Positions 6,259 through 10,000 of a stretch of DNA of 10,000 bases are shown here, piece by piece. Where the stretch lies: the NCBI GenBank assembly GCA_020216925.1, contig JAIWOL010000018.1:1-10000 (forward strand), read 5' to 3'. How positions within the stretch are numbered: the first letter of the stretch is position 1; the number at the start of each line of letters is the position of its first letter. Origin of the DNA: Thiobacillus sp. (GTDB lineage Bacteria > Pseudomonadota > Gammaproteobacteria > Burkholderiales > Thiobacillaceae). The notes below the pieces were generated by a model. That model saw nothing but the letters and a program-made list of their open reading frames with translations, was not told the DNA's origin and ran no database searches. The position numbers were made by a program, and so were the translations under genes.

Positions 6259-6486
6259 TTACCAGTCGTCGCCGGAGAGCGTCCTGTCGAGTTCACGCTC
6301 GGCCGTGAGCGTTTCCTGCGCGGCGATTTCGTTTTCGGCGAAGATCATTTTGTACTGGTCGCCGCTCTTCGGGTCGAGCGTCTTGCGCAGGTCGTTCACC
6401 TGCGCCTTGGCTTCCTTGAAGCTGGCCCATTCGCCTTGCTTTTCGAGCACCTTGAACATGCCCAGACGAAAAACGTAATACGGCAT
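6259..6486 (-). CDS. Small 75-residue protein downstream of secA, unknown function
   Basis: A 75-residue soluble protein, beginning MPYYVFRLGMFKVLEKQG and continuing with charged helical sequence (KEAKAQVNDLRKTLD, then EIAAQETLTAERELD) to an acidic GDDW end. There is no signal, Cys or known motif. A strong AGGAG lies eight bases before the ATG and overlaps the secA stop codon (6494-6498), so translation is probably coupled to secA. The hydrophobic first strand and charged tail suggest a compact alpha/beta fold. Function unknown; whether it acts with SecA cannot be judged from sequence. Confidence 0.8.
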   Translation of the reverse strand: MPYYVFRLGMFKVLEKQGEWASFKEAKAQVNDLRKTLDPKSGDQYKMIFAENEIAAQETLTAERELDRTLSGDDW

Positions 6487-6497
6487 GAAATGTCTCC

Positions 6498-9224
6498 TTA
6501 TGCGAGCCTGCCGTGGCAGTGTTTGTATTTCTTGCCGGAGCCGCAGGGGCAGGGATCGTTGCGGCCCACCTTGGGATAGGCGTCAGCAGCGGAGGCGGCT
6601 CCACCCTCCAATTTGGCCGCTGCCTCGGCTGCGGCGAAATCACGGGCCTCGTCGTACTCGGTGTGCTGGAACTGCATGCCCGAAGGCTCGTGCAGCTCGA
6701 CCGCGGCCACATCCTCGGGCGCGCGCACCTGCACGGTGGTGGTGATCTGCGTGACTTCGGTCTTGATCGCCGCAAGCATGGCGGAAAAAAGCTCGAAGGC
6801 CTCGCGCTTGTATTCCTGCTTGGGCTGTTTCTGGGCATAGCCGCGCAGGTGGATGCCCTGGCGCAGGTGATCCAGCGCGGACAAATGTTCGCGCCAGTGG
6901 GTATCGAGACTTTGCAGCATGACGGTTCGCTCGAACTGGCGCAGGCCGTCGGCTCCCACCCGCGCTTCCTTTTCCCGGTAAACGGCGTCGGCAGCTTCGC
7001 AGATTTTCTTGCGCAGGCCCTCTTCGTCCAGCGACTTGTCCGCGTCCAGCCACTGTTGCAGCGGCAGATCGAGGCTGAACTGCGCGGCGAGCGCCCTTTC
7101 CAGCCCGGCCACGTCCCATTGTTCGTCCATGCTGCCCGGCGCGATGTGCAGGCTGATGGCTTCGTTCAGCACATCGTCGCGCATGGCGCGGATGGTGTCG
7201 GCGATGTTCTCGCTGGCGAGCAGTTCGTTGCGCTGCTCGTAGATGACGCGGCGCTGGTCGTTGGAAACGTCGTCGTATTCGAGCAACTGCTTCCTGATGT
7301 CGAAGTTGCGCTGTTCGACCTTGCGCTGCGCGTTCTCGATCGCGCGCGTCACCCACGGGTGCTCGATAGCTTCGCCCTCGGGCATTTTCAGCCGGTTCAT
7401 GATCGCAGCGACGCGGTCGGAAGCGAAAATGCGCAGCAGCGGGTCTTCCAGCGACAGGAAGAAACGGCTGGAGCCGGGATCGCCCTGGCGGCCGGAGCGG
7501 CCGCGCAGCTGGTTGTCAACGCGCCGCGACTCGTGACGCTCGGTGCCGATGATGTGCAGCCCTCCCGACGCCAGCACGGCGTCGTGACGCACTTGCCAGT
7601 CAGCCTTGAGCGCGTCGATCTTCGCGGCCTTGTCGGCATCGGACAGGGTTTCGTCGTCACGAATGGCGTCGATTTCCTTCTGGATGCTGCCGCCCAGCAC
7701 GATATCGGTGCCGCGGCCGGCCATGTTGGTGGCGATGGTGATCGCGCCGGGCAAGCCCGCCTGCGCGATAACTTCGGCTTCGCGCGCGTGCTGCTTGGCG
7801 TTGAGCACGTTGTGCGGCAGCCCTGCCTTCTTCAGCTCGGACGCGAGATGTTCGTTGGCTTCGATCGACGTGGTGCCGACCAGAACCGGCTGCCCCCGGG
7901 CGTGGCGTGCGCGGATGTCGTTGATGACGGCCTGGTCGCGTTCGCGGCTGGTGCGGTAGACCTGGTCGTGTTCGTCCTTGCGGATCATCGGCCGGTGGGT
8001 GGGGATCACCACCGTTTCCAGGCCATAGATGCTCTGGAATTCAAACGCTTCCGTGTCCGCCGTGCCGGTCATGCCCGAGAGCTTTTCGTACATGCGGAAA
8101 TAGTTCTGGAAGGTGATCGACGCCAGCGTCTGGTTTTCCTTCTGGATCGCCACCCCTTCCTTGGCTTCGACCGCCTGGTGCAAACCTTCCGACCAGCGGC
8201 GGCCGCTCATCAGGCGGCCAGTGAACTCATCGACGATGATGACCTCGCCGTTCTGCACGACGTAGTGCTGGTCCTTGAAGAACAGCGCATGCGCCCGCAG
8301 CGCCGCGTATACATGGTGCATCAGCATGATGTTGCTGGCGTCGTAGAGACTGCCGCCTTCGGGCAGCAGGCCCAGCTCGTTCAGTACAGCCTCGACCTTT
8401 TCATGCCCGGATTCCGACAGCAGCACCTGGCGCTGCTTTTCGTCCACCCAGTAATCGCCTTCGCCTTCCTCGTCCTTCTGACGGACCAGGCGCGGAGGCA
8501 CGGCGTTCACGCGGATGTAGAGCTCGGTGTTGTCGTCGGCCTGGCCGGAAATGATCAGCGGCGTGCGTGCTTCGTCGATGAGGATGGAATCGACTTCGTC
8601 GATGATGCCGAAGGCGAGCGGGCGCTGCACCTTGTCGGCCATCTGGTACACCATGTTGTCGCGCAGATAGTCGAAGCCGTATTCGTTATTGGTGCCGTAG
8701 GTGATGTCGCAGGCATACGCCGCCTGCTTCTGGTCGTGCGGCATCTGCGACAGGTTCACGCCGGTGGTCAGGCCGAGAAAGCCAAACAGCTTGCCCATGG
8801 CCTGCGCGTCGCGCTGCGCGAGATAGTCGTTTACCGTCACCACGTGCACGCCCTTGCCCGGCAGCGCGTTGAGGTAGGCCGGCAAGGTTGCCATCAGCGT
8901 CTTGCCTTCGCCCGTGCGCATCTCGGCGATCTTGCCCGCATGCAGCACCATGCCGCCCACCAGCTGCACGTCGAAATGGCGCATCCCGAGCACCCGCCTG
9001 GAAGCCTCGCGCACCACCGCAAACGCTTCCGGCAGGAGCTTGTCGAGCGTTTCGCCCTGCTCCAGCCGGCTGCGGAATTCGGCGGTCTTTGCGGTCAGCT
9101 CGGCGTCGGACAGCTTTTCCATCGCCGGCTCCAGCGCGTTGATCGCCTTGACCTTTTGCAGGTATTGTTTGACCAGCCGGTCGTTGCGGCTGCCGAAAAC
9201 TTTCTTGATGAGGGATTGCAGCAT
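6498..9224 (-). CDS. secA: Protein translocase ATPase SecA
   Basis: A full-length 908-residue SecA, the motor ATPase that drives unfolded preproteins through SecYEG in the inner membrane. Walker A is MRTGEGKT (102-109) and Walker B is DEVD (209-212), followed by the SecA signature [16 protein letters not shown]. The preprotein-binding part follows, then the second helicase domain with [13 protein letters not shown] and [18 protein letters not shown] helical scaffold and wing region includes [22 protein letters not shown]. The C-terminal linker ends in the zinc motif (Cys892, Cys894, Cys903, His904 in [17 protein letters not shown]), which binds SecB and lipid. Length equals that of most proteobacterial SecA. 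Start at 9224 matches the family N-terminus ([16 protein letters not shown]); the ribosome site is weak (AGG six bases before). It diverges from the DciA-family gene and is the first of a run of minus-strand genes. Confidence 0.99.
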   Translation of the reverse strand: MLQSLIKKVFGSRNDRLVKQYLQKVKAINALEPAMEKLSDAELTAKTAEFRSRLEQGETLDKLLPEAFAVVREASRRVLGMRHFDVQLVGGMVLHAGKIAEMRTGEGKTLMATLPAYLNALPGKGVHVVTVNDYLAQRDAQAMGKLFGFLGLTTGVNLSQMPHDQKQAAYACDITYGTNNEYGFDYLRDNMVYQMADKVQRPLAFGIIDEVDSILIDEARTPLIISGQADDNTELYIRVNAVPPRLVRQKDEEGEGDYWVDEKQRQVLLSESGHEKVEAVLNELGLLPEGGSLYDASNIMLMHHVYAALRAHALFFKDQHYVVQNGEVIIVDEFTGRLMSGRRWSEGLHQAVEAKEGVAIQKENQTLASITFQNYFRMYEKLSGMTGTADTEAFEFQSIYGLETVVIPTHRPMIRKDEHDQVYRTSRERDQAVINDIRARHARGQPVLVGTTSIEANEHLASELKKAGLPHNVLNAKQHAREAEVIAQAGLPGAITIATNMAGRGTDIVLGGSIQKEIDAIRDDETLSDADKAAKIDALKADWQVRHDAVLASGGLHIIGTERHESRRVDNQLRGRSGRQGDPGSSRFFLSLEDPLLRIFASDRVAAIMNRLKMPEGEAIEHPWVTRAIENAQRKVEQRNFDIRKQLLEYDDVSNDQRRVIYEQRNELLASENIADTIRAMRDDVLNEAISLHIAPGSMDEQWDVAGLERALAAQFSLDLPLQQWLDADKSLDEEGLRKKICEAADAVYREKEARVGADGLRQFERTVMLQSLDTHWREHLSALDHLRQGIHLRGYAQKQPKQEYKREAFELFSAMLAAIKTEVTQITTTVQVRAPEDVAAVELHEPSGMQFQHTEYDEARDFAAAEAAAKLEGGAASAADAYPKVGRNDPCPCGSGKKYKHCHGRLA

Positions 9225-9264
9225 GAGGAACCTGGAATGCCCGCAGGACGCGGTAAATCGTTGA

Positions 9265-9273
9265 ATTTTAACA
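9265..9273 (-). promoter_or_regulatory. Candidate secA promoter (extended -10)
   Basis: On the minus strand the sequence TGTTAAAAT (9273-9265) fits an extended -10 element: TG, one base, then TAAAAT (five of six matches to consensus). It would start transcription about 35 bases before the secA ATG. No good -35 lies 17 bp upstream, which is common with extended -10 promoters. This is the only AT-rich patch in the 122-bp divergent gap. Confidence 0.4.
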
Positions 9274-9277
9274 TGAC

Positions 9278-9328
9278 GGCCCGGCCCGGTCGCGACACCC
9301 GCAAGACGGATTTGCGGGCCCGGCCCGG
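9278..9328. repeat. Two copies of a 12-bp direct repeat in the secA/dciA gap
   Basis: GGCCCGGCCCGG occurs at 9278-9289 and again at 9317-9328, 39 bp apart, flanking the CCCGCAA hairpin. The copies lie between the divergent secA and DciA-family genes. They could be paired protein-binding sites, or result from GC-rich drift; the motif itself is low in complexity. Confidence 0.4.
9298..9318 (+). other. Hairpin in leader of DciA-family gene
   Basis: A perfect 7-bp inverted repeat CCCGCAA-GACGGAT-TTGCGGG lies 28 bases before the ATG of the DciA-family gene. It has no T-run, so it is unlikely to be a simple terminator. It could structure the mRNA leader or be a protein-binding dyad. Confidence 0.35.
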
Positions 9329-9346
9329 CATGAAGGTTTTCCGGCC

Positions 9347-9781
9347 ATGAGCGCGGAAAGCCTGGCCGAGCTTCTGGCCCGCCAACTGCCCGCCAGTGTG
9401 GCGGCGCGCGCCCGGGCGCTGCTCAAGCTCCAGTCCACCCTGGACCGGGCGCTGCCGGCTGCTCTGGCTGGCCATGTCCGGGTGCGCGCACTCGATGCGG
9501 GCGTCCTTTCGCTGGCCTGCGCCAGCGGCGCGCTGGCCAGCCGCCTCCGGCATCAGACCGACACGCTGATCAGCGCGCTCGCGTCACGCGGAGTGCCGGT
9601 TGATGCGGTGCGCGTGGTTGTCGACCCGGCCCTGCACGCACCCTACACGCCGCCCCTCGACAAGCCCGGCCTGCCTGTTGCCGCGCTCAACGGCCTTGCC
9701 AGACTCGAAACCGGCATCGAAGACGGCCCCTTGAAAGTCGCCCTGAAACGCCTGTTGCGTCACCACCAGCCTGACCAGTAG
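9347..9781 (+). CDS. DciA-family protein (DUF721), probable replicative helicase loader or assistant
   Basis: A 144-residue soluble protein of the DUF721/DciA family. DciA proteins help load or activate the DnaB replicative helicase in bacteria lacking DnaC or DnaI loaders. The N-terminal part ([16 protein letters not shown]... to about residue 40) is helical. The core [40 protein letters not shown] (about 39-78) has the KH-like pattern of the family: a strand-forming L-x-L-x-C/A stretch followed by a helix with LRHQ. The C-terminal part is low in pattern and ends basic ([12 protein letters not shown]). Start at 9347 agrees with the family; the best ribosome site is a modest AAGG about ten bases upstream. 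It is divergent from secA across 122 bp, an arrangement I recall in related betaproteobacteria. Family placement is by sequence pattern; the helicase role is inferred from DciA work in other species. Confidence 0.82.
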   Translation: MSAESLAELLARQLPASVAARARALLKLQSTLDRALPAALAGHVRVRALDAGVLSLACASGALASRLRHQTDTLISALASRGVPVDAVRVVVDPALHAPYTPPLDKPGLPVAALNGLARLETGIEDGPLKVALKRLLRHHQPDQ

Positions 9782-9824
9782 GCGCAAGCCCGCCCCCGCC
9801 CGCCCCCTCGTTGAGGGCTTGCGC
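9782..9824. terminator. Hairpin after DciA-family gene, possible terminator
   Basis: A perfect 10-bp inverted repeat GCGCAAGCCC / GGGCTTGCGC (9782-9791 and 9815-9824) starts directly after the stop codon of the DciA-family gene. The 23-base loop is C-rich. No T-run follows on the + strand, so it is not a standard Rho-independent terminator; it may act as an mRNA end-protecting hairpin. It lies between two convergent genes. Confidence 0.5.
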
Positions 9825-9861
9825 GGCAAACGGCCTTGGCAAAAACGCTTGCGGGCGGCGT

Positions 9862-10000
9862 TCAATGCGCGCGGGCTTGCTCCGCAAGCTCCGACGACAA
9901 ATGCAGCATCGCCTGCGCATGCACGACGAACTGCTTCAAGGCGGAACATTGTCCGCAGTGCGTCTCCGCACACCGCTCCAGCAGACGGGCCACGGTTACC
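9862..10000 (-). CDS. Unknown Cys-containing protein, C-terminal part (partial)
   Basis: Reading the minus strand from 9999, 45 codons are open to a TGA at 9864-9862. The peptide includes LLERCAETHCGQCSALKQF with three Cys (C-x4-C-x2-C) and continues as a helical AMLHLSSELAEQARAH end. The composition looks like a real small protein rather than a shadow of the opposite strand. A GTG is available near the right edge (giving about 43 residues), so the gene may be short and nearly complete, or it may continue past the window. It converges on the DciA-family gene. No family recognised. Confidence 0.5.
   Translation of the reverse strand, partial: VTVARLLERCAETHCGQCSALKQFVVHAQAMLHLSSELAEQARAH

Noticed and set aside
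6513..9350. A very long open frame (about 945 codons) on the + strand antisense to nearly all of secA
   Set aside because: The minus strand encodes a complete SecA with all motifs. The antisense frame is a by-product of GC-rich codon use and its translation shows no recognisable domain.
9584..9973. Minus-strand open frame of 129 codons across the end of the DciA-family gene
   Set aside because: It overlaps the DciA-family gene heavily and has no family pattern; the neighbouring frame ending at 9862 is more protein-like.
1..10000. Mobile element, CRISPR, tRNA or phage signals
   Set aside because: No transposase, terminal repeats, spaced repeats, tRNA-like cloverleaf or integrase was seen; apart from the AT-rich rhodanese promoter the base composition looks even.

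Overview
The window is GC-rich, densely packed chromosome, probably from a betaproteobacterium of the Thiobacillus / Nitrosomonadales type. This rests on the SecA sequence with its C-terminal zinc motif, the divergent secA and DciA-family pair, and small Cys-rich proteins next to secA. The lineage is inferred from gene content only. No tRNA, rRNA, CRISPR array, insertion sequence or other mobile element is visible.

Layout. At 1-960 (+ strand) lie the C-terminal end of a sensor histidine kinase and a PAP2-type membrane phosphatase joined by an ATGA overlap. From 972 to 9224 every gene is on the minus strand. In transcription order these are secA; a 75-aa and a 148-aa unknown protein; a six-gene periplasmic copper block; and a single-domain rhodanese with its own AT-rich promoter-like region. 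The copper block holds a Cys-rich exported protein, a 90-aa exported protein with a His tail, a TolC-family outer-membrane lipoprotein, a Tat-exported two-cupredoxin-domain multicopper oxidase, a type-1 cupredoxin and a CusF-like protein. At 9347-9781 (+) a DciA-family (DUF721) gene diverges from secA. It ends in a perfect hairpin and faces a partial Cys-containing minus-strand gene at the right edge.

How the genes work together. The copper block looks like a periplasmic copper detoxification module. The oxidase would oxidise Cu(I), the cupredoxin and CusF-like protein would bind or pass copper, the Cys- and His-rich small proteins may buffer or sense it, and the TolC-family protein could form an exit channel. 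No inner-membrane pump (RND, P-type ATPase) or adaptor is present in the window, so the partner of the channel is unknown. secA is a housekeeping protein-export gene; its position upstream of the copper block is probably chance or loose operon read-through.

The most interesting points are the compact oxidase and its pump-less cluster, the Cys- and His-rich unknown proteins, the Met-for-Trp change in the CusF-like protein, and the AT-rich dyad in front of the rhodanese gene.
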